Program-made: the position numbers and the translations under genes
Source: Platynereis dumerilii
Taxonomy: Eukaryota > Annelida > Polychaeta > Phyllodocida > Nereididae
Reading direction: 5' to 3'
Assembly: GCA_026936325.1 (NCBI GenBank)
Contig: JAPTHN010000007.1
Span: 20,361,974-20,425,973 of the forward strand
DNA length: 64,000 nt
Notes under the pieces: model-generated
Seen by the model: only the letters and a program-made list of their open reading frames with translations
What the model was told of the DNA's origin: nothing
The model's database searches: none
Shown: positions 25,081-36,170 of the stretch, in pieces
How positions within the stretch are numbered: position 1 is the first letter of the stretch
Layout: each line of letters begins with the position of its first letter

Positions 25081-25829
25081 GGACTTACAAAAGCAATTGC
25101 TCAGAATCTAGGATCATGCAATTTGTGACTGACCTGAGGAGTAGCTCGGAATTACAGATGAGTGAGTCTGTGATTGACAAGAATTAGTTAGAACTGAGCT
25201 AGGATTAGGAAATTGGTGACTGACCAAAACTGCGGACAGGCAATATGTGACCGACCAAAGGAGTAAGTGAAAATCAAGGATCAGTCAATTTGTGACTAAT
25301 CAAATGAGTTGGGAGTCGAGGATCAATAAATTTGTGGCTGACCAAAGGGGCCAGTTAAAAGTCGAGGACCAGTTAGCTAGTAACTGACTGAAGGACTTGG
25401 TTAGAATCAGGGATCAATCAATTTGTGACTGACCAAAGGAGTTTGTTAGAATCAAGGATCAATCAATTTATGATTGACCTAAGGGTTAGATTGAATCGAG
25501 GATCAATCAGTTTGTGACTGACCAAAGGAGTTACGAGTGGAGGTACAATCTATTTATGACTGACCGAAGGAGTTAGTTTGAGAATCAAGGGTCAATCAAT
25601 TTGTGACTGACCAAGGGAGTTGCAAGTGAGGATCAATCAATTTATGATTGACCTAAGAGGTTATTTCGAATCGAGGATCAATCAATTTTTGACTGACCAA
25701 AGGAGTTAGGAGTTAAGGATCAATCAATTTGTGACTGAATGAAGGGTTAGTTTTAAGAGCTGATATCAATCAATTTGAGACTGATCAAAGGAGTTAAGAG
25801 TTAAGGATAAATTAAGTTAAGCAGAAACA
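25081..25829 (+). repeat. Minisatellite, subfamily A (about 42-60 bp units)
   Basis: Roughly fifteen imperfect units built on CAATCAATTTGTGACTGACC, followed by AAAGGAGTT and a variable GAATCAAGGAT-like linker. Units vary in length and drift more than those of subfamily B. The array begins right at the 5' side of the LINE, and the first units (25,081-25,260) are the most degenerate, as expected at an array edge. Confidence 0.88.
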
Positions 25830-26795
25830 GTAGCCAATCAGTTTGTGAAAGGCAAAAAAATGAGTTTGCTAGAATTGGCCAAAGAGGAGCTAGGCAGAAT
25901 AAATAGCCAGTCAATTTGTGAAAGGCCAGAAAGCAGTTAGGTAGAATCAGGAGCCAATCAGTTTGTGAATGGCCAAAGCAGAGTTAGGCAGAATCGGTAG
26001 CCAATCAGTTTGTGAAAGGCTAAAGGAGAGTTAGGCAGAATCGGTAGCTAATCAGTTTGTGAATGGCCAAAGAAGAACTAGGTAGAATCAGTAGCCAATC
26101 AGTTTGTGAATGGCACAAGAAGAGTTTGGTAGAATTGGTAGCCAATCAGTTTGTGAATGGCCAAAGAAGAGTTAGGCAGAATCGGTAGCCAATCAGTTTG
26201 TGAATGGCCAAAGAACAGTTAGGCAGAATCGGTAGCCAATCAGTTTGTGAAAGGCTAAAGGAGAGTTAGGCAGAATCGGTAGCTAATCAGTTTGTGAATG
26301 GCCAAAGAAGAGTTAGGCAGAATCGGTAGCCAATCAGTTTGTGAATGGCCAAAGAAGAGTTAGGCAGAATCAGTAGCCAATCAGTTTGTGAAAGGCTAAA
26401 GAAAAGTTAGGCAGAATTGGTACGTTATCAGTTTGTGAAAGGCTATAGAAGAGTTGGGCTGAATCGGTAGCCAATCAGTTTGTGAAAGGCTAATAGAGAG
26501 TTAGGCAGAATCGGTAGCCAATCAGTTTGTGAAGGGCCAAAGAAGAGTAAGGCAGAATTAGTAGCCAATCAGTTTGTGAAAGGCTAAAGGAGAGTTAGGC
26601 AGAATCGGTAGCCAATCAGTTTGTGAAGGGCCAAAGAAGAGTTAGGCAGAATTGGTAGCCAATCAGTTTTTTGAAAGGCTAAAGAAGGGTTAGGCAGAAT
26701 CGGTAGCCAATCAGTTTGTGAATGGCACAAGAAGAGTTTGGTAGAATTGGTAGCCAATCAGTTTGTGAAAAGCCAAAAGAGTGACCAAAAATATA
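25830..26795 (+). repeat. Minisatellite, subfamily B (20 units of 47 bp)
   Basis: Twenty units, nearly all 47 bp, on the pattern TAGCCAATCAGTTTGTGAA, then TGGCCAAAGAAGAGTTAGG and CAGAATCGG. It is clearly homologous to subfamily A (CAATC-TTTGTGA-CCAAAG core). Two unit types alternate irregularly (GAATGGCCAAAGAAG and GAAAGGCTAAAGGAG), and the unit with GGCACAAGAAGAGTTTGG occurs twice in identical form, pointing to block duplications within the array. No frame is conserved. Confidence 0.93.
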
Positions 26796-26819
26796 TTATC
26801 AGAGTTGAAGTTAAATGTA

Positions 26820-29373
26820 CAGGGTGAGCCAAAAAAAAGTAGACACTTCTTTAAGTGGTCATAAGATAATCAATTTTTGCCACAGGACTTTGATTTATGG
26901 CTCATTTTTTTGGTAATCATCACCACATTGCGTTTGAAAGGTGAAAACGACAGACATACCTGCATAGCCTTGCTACTTTAAAAAAGTATGAGTTGTCCCT
27001 TATTTTTGCTGTGCCGAGTTGAAGAGGATGCATAAATAAGGCTGTTGAAAATGTCAATATGAGTGTTCGGAGATATAAAATACTGATTGAAATTTGTTGA
27101 CTGGTATGCAAAGAAGCTTGACCTAGGAAACTGTGGTCCTGAAAACATCAGAACCCCCTAGAATAATGTCAAATGGTCATTCAGGGCATAATATGCCAGG
27201 TCTAGGAGAGATAATTTCACATTAGCAGGATATATTTGAAAAGTAAAGCCAGAAAGTGTCCTATAATCAAGCATGGAGGTCTAACATATGCCTTGTTCCT
27301 TAAGAATGAATTGCTTTATGTCTAACTCTGAAATTGTGGCGCATGAAATGGAGATGTGAGGACTTGATTGGTCATTATGTGCCACCAATCTCTCCATGTG
27401 TAGATAATCACAGACAATGCTTTAATCCAAGTATTGTCAAGATACTGCTAGAAAATGTAGTTGACATACTACAAAAACAAACAAAAAGTTGTTTCAGGAC
27501 CATGTGCATCATATTAATGGAATTTGGGCAATTACTACCCAGGTGGTTGACAGAAAGGCATATATTTCATTATACGTAAAGGAGCTGATAAAATATATAG
27601 TGAACCTGGATGATTAATACATTAAATCACAGCTGCAGGTGAACAAACTATGTTCTGAACATAAATATACATTCTGGCCAGATTAAACCCATGCACAGTA
27701 TCTCAAAAGTGGTCAGTCAAAATGTTAGTTAAATTCGATCAGAAGTAATCTTTTCTTGCCAAGCCTTGATTACCTGCAATATGACTAAATCACAATGGCA
27801 AATATAGAAGGCATTACCTTTAAGACATTAAAGCTTTTAGCAGACTTTGAAAAAAAAAATTTATGCAAGAAACAGACAAAAACTTCAAAGAACATCAGTT
27901 TCAAGGATATAGGTTATATTAAGGGTCACTGTTAGGTCAATTTTGCAACTACAGGGTGAGCCAAAAAAAAGTAGACACTTCTTTAAGTGGTCATAAGATA
28001 ATCAATTTTTGCCACAGGACTTTGATTTATGGCTCATTTTTTTGGTAATCATCACCACATTGCGTTTGAAAGGTGAAAACGACAGACATACCTGCATAGC
28101 CTTGCTACTTTAAAAAAGTATGAGTTGTCCCTTATTTTTGCTGTGCCGAGTTGAAGAGGATGCATAAATAAGGCTGTTGAAAATGTCAATATGAGTGTTC
28201 GGAGATATAAAATACTGATTGAAATTTGTTGACTGGTATGCAAAGAAGCTTGACCTAGGAAACTGTGGTCCTGAAAACATCAGAACCCCCTAGAATAATG
28301 TCAAATGGTCATTCAGGGCATAATATGCCAGGTCTAGGAGAGATAATTTCACATTAGCAGGATATATTTGAAAAGTAAAGCCAGAAAGTGTCTTATAATC
28401 AAGCATGGAGGTCTAACATATGCCTTGTTCCTTAAGAATGAATTGCTTTATGTCTAACTCTGAAATTGTGGCGCATGAAATGGAGATGTGAGGACTTGAT
28501 TGGTCATTATGTGCCACCAATCTCTCCATGTGTAGATAATCACAGACAATGCTTTAATCCAAGTATTGTCAAGATACTGCTAGAAAATGTAGTTGACATA
28601 CTACAAAAACAAACAAAAAGTTGTTTCAGGACCATGTGCATCATATTAATGGAATTTGGGCAATTACTACCCAGGTGGTTGACAGAAAGGCATATATTTC
28701 ATTATACGTAAAGGAGCTGATAAAATATATAGTGAACCTGGATGATTAATACATTAAATCACAGCTGCAGGTGAACAAACTATGTTCTGAACATAAATAT
28801 ACATTCTGGCCAGATTAAACCCATGCACAGTATCTCAAAAGTGGTCAGTCAAAATGTTAGTTAAATTCGATCAGAAGTAATCTTTTCTTGCCAAGCCTTG
28901 ATTACCTGCAATATGACTAAATCACAATGGCAAATATAGAAGGCATTACCTTTAAGACATTAAAGCTTTTAGCAGACTTTGAAAAAAAAAATTTATGCAA
29001 GAAACAGACAAAAACTTCAAAGAACATCAATTTCAAGGATATAGGTTATATTAAGGGTCACTGTTAGGTCAATTTTGCAACTAGGACAAAATAACTTTAG
29101 CAATGTTTTGTCAATATGGAGGTACATCTCTGTGCATAATTCCATGAAGATTGTGTACTTTTGAGCGGCAGTGTGTAATTGCTAAAGTTCATTTATAGAA
29201 GTGTCTACTTTTTTTTGGCTCACCCTGTAGGACAAAATAACTTTAGCAATGTTTTGTCAATATGGAGGTACATCTCTGTGCATAATTCCATGAAGATTGT
29301 GTACTTTTGAGCGGCAGTGTGTAATTGCTAAAGTTCATTTATAGAAGTGTCTACTTTTTTTTGGCTCACCTTG
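26820..29373 (+). mobile_element. Mar-N1 copy 3, split by copy 4
   Basis: The left part is 26,820-27,949/51 and the right part 29,230-29,373. Together they make one full-length element with TA outside (26,818-26,819 and 29,374-29,375). The right terminus has one changed base (CACCTTG for CACCCTG). The interruption is copy 4, inserted at a TA of the GCAACTAGGACAAAA phrase, which resumes exactly after copy 4. This nested arrangement proves TA target-site duplication for the family. Confidence 0.94.
27952..29227 (+). mobile_element. Mar-N1 copy 4, nested in copy 3
   Basis: A full-length 1,276-bp copy with intact termini, flanked by TA at 27,950-27,951 and 29,228-29,229, lying in the same orientation within copy 3. 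By eye it differs from copy 3 at only a few positions (for example CATCAATTTC against CATCAGTTTC, and CTTATAATC against CCTATAATC). It is one of the youngest events in this part of the window. Confidence 0.95.
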
Positions 29374-29375
29374 TA

Positions 29376-29949
29376 GGTGACACTGAAATATAGATGGATA
29401 AACAGGTGGTTTAAGAGAATAGCTTATGTCAAATTGGTATTTAAAATGTGTAAAACGAGGGTTTGTAGCAGTTGCCTAAAATCTGTTATAATGACTGTAG
29501 AGATCAGGGTGTGTGCTTTTTAGTTGAGGTGATGTTAAGATGCAGCTTATGTTTCCTGGAAGGCTGGCAATTCAGTAGAGTTCCTGGCAGTGTCTGGAGC
29601 TCAGTAATTCAATGTTGACAGGTGATGTGAACTATGTCTGTGAGCACTGGAGATAGAGAAAATTAAAAGTTAGAATGATATACAGGTACAAAAACGTAAA
29701 TAGAATAAGCAGCCTGGAAATTCAAATGTCTAACACTAAGCTTGCTGACCATACAACAACAAAAAATATAACTCATGATAATTAAAGTATCAGAATCATA
29801 GCCCTGGATCTTATCCTTCACCTCATTGCCGTGTCCTCCTCCTGTCCTAATTAACGTACCAAATGCATAAACACAGGAGTAAGAACCAAATACTCCTTCC
29901 ATCAAGTACAATCATTGGAGAAAGTATACACACTGAAAGTTGCATGCAG
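29376..29949. other. Unannotated stretch with half of a 97-bp duplication
   Basis: No gene is seen. Positions 29,716-29,812 recur identically at 30,355-30,451. The rest shows no recognisable repeat ends or frames. Confidence 0.5.
29716..29812 (+). repeat. 97-bp direct duplication, first copy
   Basis: Identical base for base, as read, to 30,355-30,451, starting GGAAATTCAAATGTC and ending GCCCTGGATCTT. The surrounding sequences differ, so this is a discrete short duplication of recent origin or an assembly effect. Confidence 0.9.
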
Positions 29950-30560
29950 GTAGGTAGATTATAGGTCCTCACAAAAGATGAAGGTCTCCGACTACAGCAC
30001 AGAAAGCACGTTCTGTCAAAGTAATTGGTGAATGTTTTACAAGTTGACAAAGCCCATCTTCCCAAGGGTGTTCTTAAACCTTTCTACAAGTCAGCTCTTT
30101 GCAAACTTTCCTCATTTATTTGCCCATTTTGGGAAGCTGGTCTGCTCATTTTCTGTGTGTCTTGCTTAAACTGAAAAGAAAACCAAGAAAAAAAAAGAAA
30201 GAAGATGTGATCATCTCGCTATTAGATTCACTTCCAATCATTGCATTCAATCAGTTTTACAAATCACTCTTAGGTTGAAGTCGTGGTTTGAAGGCATAAA
30301 CCTTACATTTTTAGTAGCTCAGATTGTATATGTTAGCAGCTTTGGCCCGCAAAAGGAAATTCAAATGTCTAACACTAAGCTTGCTGACCATACAACAACA
30401 AAAAATATAACTCATGATAATTAAAGTATCAGAATCATAGCCCTGGATCTTCTAGAGATGGAAATAAAAACACTGGTAATCTATGTGCACTATTTTCTAT
30501 GAGATGAAAACCATGAGTGATCAAAGCCCTTCAGTTAAAAATGTCAATTAGTATAGGTGT
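29950..30560 (+). repeat. R-family block d, further copy
   Basis: Matches 2,100-2,700 and 16,195-16,800, for example through AAGTCAGCTCTTTGCAAAC and CTTTCCTCATTTATTTGC. The 97-bp duplication (30,355-30,451) has been added inside it. Confidence 0.72.
30355..30451 (+). repeat. 97-bp direct duplication, second copy
   Basis: Second copy of 29,716-29,812, lying inside R block d about 640 bp downstream of the first copy. Confidence 0.9.
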
Positions 30561-30698
30561 TCTTTAATAGCCGAGTGTTTTCTGCCAAAATATCCATCTA
30601 CAAATCTCAGCACTGCACATAAAGCACAAGTCTTCTTCAGGGTGGAACCAGGCCCCGCGCATATTAAACAGGCACTCTGTTCTCATATAAATGCCATA

Positions 30699-31763
30699 GG
30701 GCAAGTTGACCTAACTTCAGCCTCTCACCCAACTTCAGCCCCCCTACAGAAAACTCCTTGTAATTAAATTTTGATGAGGCCAAGGTGCCAGTATTTGGGT
30801 TTAAAGTTATTGTCAATGTGTTTAGAATAAATTATCAAAAAGTTATAACCATTATAACAATGAATCAGGAATTTTACATGTTTTTTTGGTGGACCGCATT
30901 TTGCTTGTTTTGCGACGCGAATACAACGCGAAATTAACGAAAAAAAGTTTGATAAAACGTTAAATCTGTCAGTTGGCTGTACCAATTCACTTAAGCAGGA
31001 GCAGCCCAAAAAAAGTTTCATTTCAATGAAAAATTAGTAATCTTCCATAAGTTAAGGTTTTCTTCAATATTTTCAACTTGATCATTCAATGAATTAGGTG
31101 ATTTATAAGACATGTCAATCTTACCTAACTTCAGCCCCCATGGTCCTAACTTCAGCCCCCATATATGACCTAACTTCAGCCCCCAGGTTTCCCAAACTCC
31201 AGCCAATACATCTCACATGAGAAGTTAGTTTATTCATCCCTGAATATCTATCTTTCTAAAAATTTAATTTTTAAAGCATTTTTACATCTGGCATACTGGA
31301 ATAGACCAGTTGCCTGTACTGGAGTTTAAAATAAATTTGTGTCCTCTTTCTATCAAACGATGACTTCTTTCCAAGCTTTTTTGAAATACATTTTTGGAGC
31401 ATTGATTTTTTTCAGACTGTCATGATTTATATAGAGGTAAGTAATTAAGGCCAAATTTAATCATTCTGCTGTTTTTCATGACAGAATAGGATCAATTGGT
31501 TGGAGTTAGGTGTGGGGCTGAAGTTAGGTACACCCTAGGCTGAAGTTAGGTACAACACGGCTGAAGTTAGGTACTTTTCCCACTATTGTCTTTTGAACAC
31601 ATTTGCACTGCCTTATAAAGCATGTGGTTGTTTTTTTACAATATAGTCGTAAATAGGAGTGAAGGCTGGGGTTAGGTCCACAGCTACAGGTTATTCCCAT
31701 GAATAGTCAGCCAATGACGAGCGATCAAAAACCAAAGTAGGCTGAAGTTAGGTCAACTTGCCC
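30699..31763. mobile_element. TA-target MITE packed with GGCTGAAGTTAGGT motifs
   Basis: A 1,065-bp element with about 24-bp terminal inverted repeats starting GGGCAAGTTGACCTAACTTC. TA lies on both sides (30,697-30,698 and 31,764-31,765). The homologous R unit at 62,645-62,665 lacks it and keeps a single CCATATTCACTGATGG junction, which is a natural empty site. Inside, GGCTGAAGTTAGGT or its complement occurs about ten times: AACCT-side copies near both ends, a cluster at 31,122-31,185 and an opposite cluster at 31,500-31,580. It has no transposase frame. Confidence 0.9.
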
Positions 31764-33106
31764 TATACACTGATGATCTTGATAGTTCATCTAGTCTACA
31801 AGGATGTACATTATTGCCAAGGGCCCAAATACAACTTCAACGCTACCTCAAGCTGCATGTTAAAACAGGGCTGTTAGTCCTGGTGTTATTATGTTGCACC
31901 AAAGCTTTTAAGGTAAACTGCAGTATATGAATGACTAGTGATTTATTCAGTATAACAATTACAAAACATCTACATGCTCATGTGTGTGCACATTTTGCTG
32001 CTAGTGTGAAAATTATGTGTGGAATTGACCTAGAATTTCTAGTGAGCTCAGTTTCGCTGTTGATAAAAACCTCTTTCCCCAATATTCACTAATCTACATT
32101 CTGAACACCCCTAGTGTTGGCACAATTCATCGATTTCAAATGATCCGAAAAAAAAACCTGTACATTGAATTACAGAAACACCACTTCTCAGCTGATTTTT
32201 CTATAGTATATAGGCCTAAATCAATGTCAAATCAAGAGCTCTGCCATCCTGAGTGCGCACTTCTTCGTAAGTTGTCAATTGTGTACAATACAACATATAT
32301 TTTTTCTGCAATTTAGGGGTCTTAATGGGGGTAGCTTCACTTTGTTTACGCCAGATACAGTTCATTGATTGGTTTTTAGCCTCATTTTCTCCGCTGTTAG
32401 CGACATTGTGTAGATAAAATTGGCGCAATCTGCCACCTTGACAGAGGTTGGATTGGTGGTGACTTAGTTACTTGCGGAGTGAGCAAACATGTGTCCTTTT
32501 TACTGGTGACACACAATGCATTGAACATGCTCTAGAATACAGACAGGAGTAAATAATTTTTAACTTACGTGGTGAGTGGGCTGAAAATTTTATGTATCTG
32601 CACTTAAACCCTTCATGTTTACATGTACATGATGAAATGAAACGACAATTTGAGAAAGGGATAAGTCAGCCTATTGTTTTAATATTTCTTAAATTTTAAT
32701 GCTTGACTTTAATTTCAATAAATTAAAAAAAATGAAATGACATGGTGGCCCCTTGCTTTGATGTCTATATAGTATATACACTGTATATGGCTACAACATC
32801 CATGCTTACAGTATAGGCCTACCTGCTGTACCAATCTACAAAATCCTGTTTCTGGTCTCCAATTGTGTCATAATTATTATGATATGCCATTGACATGAAT
32901 TTTATTTTGTGGATTTTCTTATGATTATCTTTCAAGAACTGATTTCATGCATTGCGGATTGATTTCCAGAGAAGACACTGGAGTGACTAAACCTTTTCAC
33001 ATCTTCCTCCCTTTACTCTCCAGAATTATACTATGGTACTGGGTCACTTACTGCAGATTGAAGGCTGAATACTGCAATATGCTGAAGTAACTGGGTTCCA
33101 TTTGAT

Positions 33107-33440
33107 TTACATTTGAATGGCAATTGGATCCTTGGGCTAAATAGAGCAAGCCTAGAGGAGCATGGCGACAGACTGCTCTGCTTTGAGTCTAAATCTGACT
33201 TCAATTACTGCCAGCTTTAAACTGATGACTCGCAATAGTTGCCCAAGGCTTTTTGTCTGGTCCCTTGGGAATGACGAGGCAGAGTGACCAACTGCCCAAT
33301 GAAAACTGCACCTTAGAGATTCCAGGGTATGGATGACAAAAAATATACAGAATGTTCTTAGATATACGTTTAAAAGGTTCAGTCGATCATTGTATCTATA
33401 GCCAACGCTTCCAGGTAAGTTTATTTGCCAAGCCAAGTTA
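33107..33440 (+). repeat. R core module, forward (U1)
   Basis: Contains GACTTCAATTACTGCCAGC at 33,197-33,215 within about 250 bp shared with 35,455-35,720 and 45,690-45,940, and inverted at 34,880-35,125 and 48,370-48,640. The flanking phrase GCAATAGTTGCCCAAGGC and a GAGTGACCAACTGCCCAATG-like stretch are also shared. Function unknown. Confidence 0.85.
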
Positions 33441-34879
33441 TATTATAACTTTACCAGAAGTGTCACTTACTACTTGAATAGGAAGCTTAAAGAAAAAAGG
33501 AAATAAAATCATGTTCTTCTATGTATATGTAACAAACCCTACTGAGGCAATAGCAGGATAGTTCAAACTAAAAAAAAAATTGAAAATAATGGCTTTTTTC
33601 TATGACAAAATATTCTTTGCACAACCTTATAGTTGGTGTTTTTACTGTCAGGAGTGTAAGATTTCTAAACACAGGAAGTTTGAGATATGAGCAGAATACA
33701 TAAATTCCTGTTGTTTAGGCAAAGGGAAGTCCTAATTAGAAGACACAAAATGATTTAAATTAAATACCATGACATATTGTCATTTGTAAAGCTTGATTTT
33801 ATTTCTGTTGCTCCAAAGCGATTGTTTGCCAAACGATTGAACACCATCGAAAGTCATTGTTTGGACAAACAGTAGCTTTTTGGATAATAATTATGTCACT
33901 ATCCAGAATTCCATTAGGGTACATACATGTTACCTGATATCCATTCATTAGCCACAGGTTGTGGTGCCTATTTCAGTTGGACGATGTTATATCCTTTCGA
34001 ATGGCATCGAGCCAGCGGCTCCTATGTTGAACTGAACCACTGCCTTTATCATTTGGAGCAGCGAACTACGGCAACAGTTGACATTATTCTCTTAAGCTTA
34101 ATCGATCTATGTCCAAGGGGCACCTGATACCCTTTATATATATATGTAAAGACACTCATCATCACAATTATTTTCATTTTACTAATATACCTTGTTGTTG
34201 CTTTTCTGTATGATTATGTTTAACTGATCCTTGAGTGTGTCTTGTTCCATAATTTGTTTACTTACGTTGATGCATGGAATCAGCCGGACAAATATATCAC
34301 CTTCCATTTTACGTATAGACTTCGGCCATTGCATAAAATGGGTTAATATTTTCTTTATTGCACTTTTTTATGCCATCGTATGATTCTTTCCAAAAAAATA
34401 CTTGCAATAGAACTTTTTAATAAGCAATGCTTATCTGAGCAGTGAGCAATATAGAAGTACACAACATTAAAATTGAATAATTATAACTTGGACTGCGTTG
34501 AAATTGCTGCAATGTGTGTAGCATAATATCAATTGAAATACATAATTTATTTGATGTGTTGAAATATTGATTCATATGTCCACAATTATAGCAATTAATC
34601 CGATATATATAAGTGCACAGAAGATGTAATTGACAGAAAGAGGCGCCGGACTACATGGAATGGCAGCACATGGTATGGCAGTATGATTTTGCACAGATAA
34701 TGATAAATTCCTTTGTAATATATAGTAAATTTTGCTTAAAGCCAATCCTATGGATAGTATGGGGATGAGCCGAAAAAAAAAAGCATAATTACGTCAAAGG
34801 TGCTGTAGCTTCTACAGTGGATCTTAATTTGAGAATAAAGAGCAATGCATCTTAGGCTCTCTTACTTTGAATGGACATC

Positions 34880-35125
34880 ATTCTGTGAATGCAAGGTTGG
34901 TCTGTCCAGCTTTTCAATAAAATCTCCTCCGTGCTGTTTTCATTGGGCAGTCGGTCACTATGCCTTCTTAGTCTCCGGTTAGCAGACAAAAGCCTTGAGC
35001 AACCATTGGTGGTCATCAGTATGAGGCTGGCCGTAATTGAAGTCAGGTTTGGACTGGGAATTATAATGGCCATCTACAGTACTGTTTTGCTCTATTCAGA
35101 CTTGCCCCACAGCAACTTCTTCTGA
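34880..35125 (-). repeat. R core module, inverted (U1)
   Basis: Reverse-complement copy of the core, with GCTGGCCGTAATTGAAGTC at 35,027-35,045. A 78-codon plus frame runs through it, but its alignment to the other core copies breaks by frame shifts, so no protein is inferred. Confidence 0.85.
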
Positions 35126-35250
35126 ATGTAAATCCCTTAGAACAAAGCCTCTTTCACGTATTTTTTTGCAATGCTCTCAGACCATAGCAGATCATAAATC
35201 ACAGCCGTCAGTAATGGGACAGCCACATAAAATTTGACAATGATAACACA

Positions 35251-35454
35251 ATGAACAGAACACTAATTTTCAGGACCAAAATCATCATCAGGTTACAGGG
35301 AAAACAACCGGTTAAAGCAACATATATTTCCCTGAATAAGGTCAGTGGAAATTTGTTTCTCTTGATCACATTGAAGACAATTGCATCTTGTTGATGGACA
35401 GAAAAACTTCAATGTGCGTCGTGCATCGTATATAAAAAAAGGAGCACAAATAAT
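35251..35454. other. Short spacer between R units
   Basis: No frame or repeat ends are recognised. It separates the inverted core of U1 from the forward core of U2. Confidence 0.5.
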
Positions 35455-35866
35455 GTGTTCCATTTGATTAAAATTTGAATGACAATTAGATCCAGGTTTT
35501 ATATGAAGCGAGACTAGGGGGTGCATGGTGACAGACTGCTCTGCTTCGAGTCTAAATCTGACTTCAATTACTGCCAGCTTTAAAGTAATGACTGCCAATA
35601 GTTGCAGAAAGCTTTTTGTCTGGCCACTGGGGACTGAAAAGAGTGACTGACTGTCAAATGAAAACGGCACCTTAGAAATTCTGTGGTGCGGATGACAAAA
35701 GAAAAATAGTATGCCCAACATAATTTATATTGACAAAAATAGGTCAGTTCATCCTGAGGTCTGTTAAAAGTATTCAGACAATGTTTGTGGCCCTATGCAT
35801 GTGAGTTTATTTGTCGCGGCAATTTACATAGTCTCTAGGAAAAGCTATTTACTACATTCACGACTC
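35455..35866 (+). repeat. R-family unit U2, left part with forward core
   Basis: Core with GACTTCAATTACTGCCAGC at 35,560-35,578, followed by sequence matching 47,280-47,365 (TCTAGGAAAAGCT and neighbouring phrases). The unit is then broken by the large foldback 35,867-41,312 and resumes at 41,313. Confidence 0.8.
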
Positions 35867-36170
35867 TCAACGAATATTCATGAGTTGTGACGTCATGGCC
35901 AAAACGAGGCTACCTACCCACAACAAACTCCTGCTGACATGACATTTCAAAGAAAAATACTTGACTCGAGTCAGAAAAAAAAATCTAGCTCGCTCAATTC
36001 TTATCGGATATTAATGAGTGATGGCTTGTTTTAAAGCTCTCATCTGTGCGCATAACATATCCAAGCGGCACAAAAAACAAAAAATATTAAGGCCATGAAA
36101 ATGCAAGCAGAAACACATCATCTCAAGAAAAGCCTATTTCAGAGCTTGTCAAAATGCCCTGTAGACCCCT

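Larger units (their letters stand above)
30561..35250 (+). repeat. R-family unit U1 (blocks G, D, core, E, inverted core)
   Basis: Colinear with 44,447-48,730 once insertions are set aside, and partly with 62,430-64,000. Order: block G (30,590-32,440, holding the iteron MITE 30,699-31,763), block D (32,450-32,600, like 44,960 and 63,980), forward core (33,107-33,440), block E (33,880-34,640), inverted core (34,880-35,125). The forward and inverted cores about 1.5 kb apart make the unit a large imperfect foldback. Frames at the cores share SLKLAVIEVRFRL-type residues but shift between copies, so I read them as non-coding. Confidence 0.78.

Noticed and set aside
25081-26795. CRISPR array
   Set aside because: Animal DNA, with contiguous units that have no unique spacers; it is a minisatellite.
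31018-31206. 62-codon minus frame with repeated GLKLG
   Set aside because: Translation of the iterated GGCTGAAGTTAGGT motif of the MITE; not a protein repeat.
35293-35721. 142-codon minus frame with SLKLAVIEVRFRL-type sequence shared with other frames
   Set aside because: The shared residues reflect the duplicated R core; the frames shift relative to each other among the five core copies.
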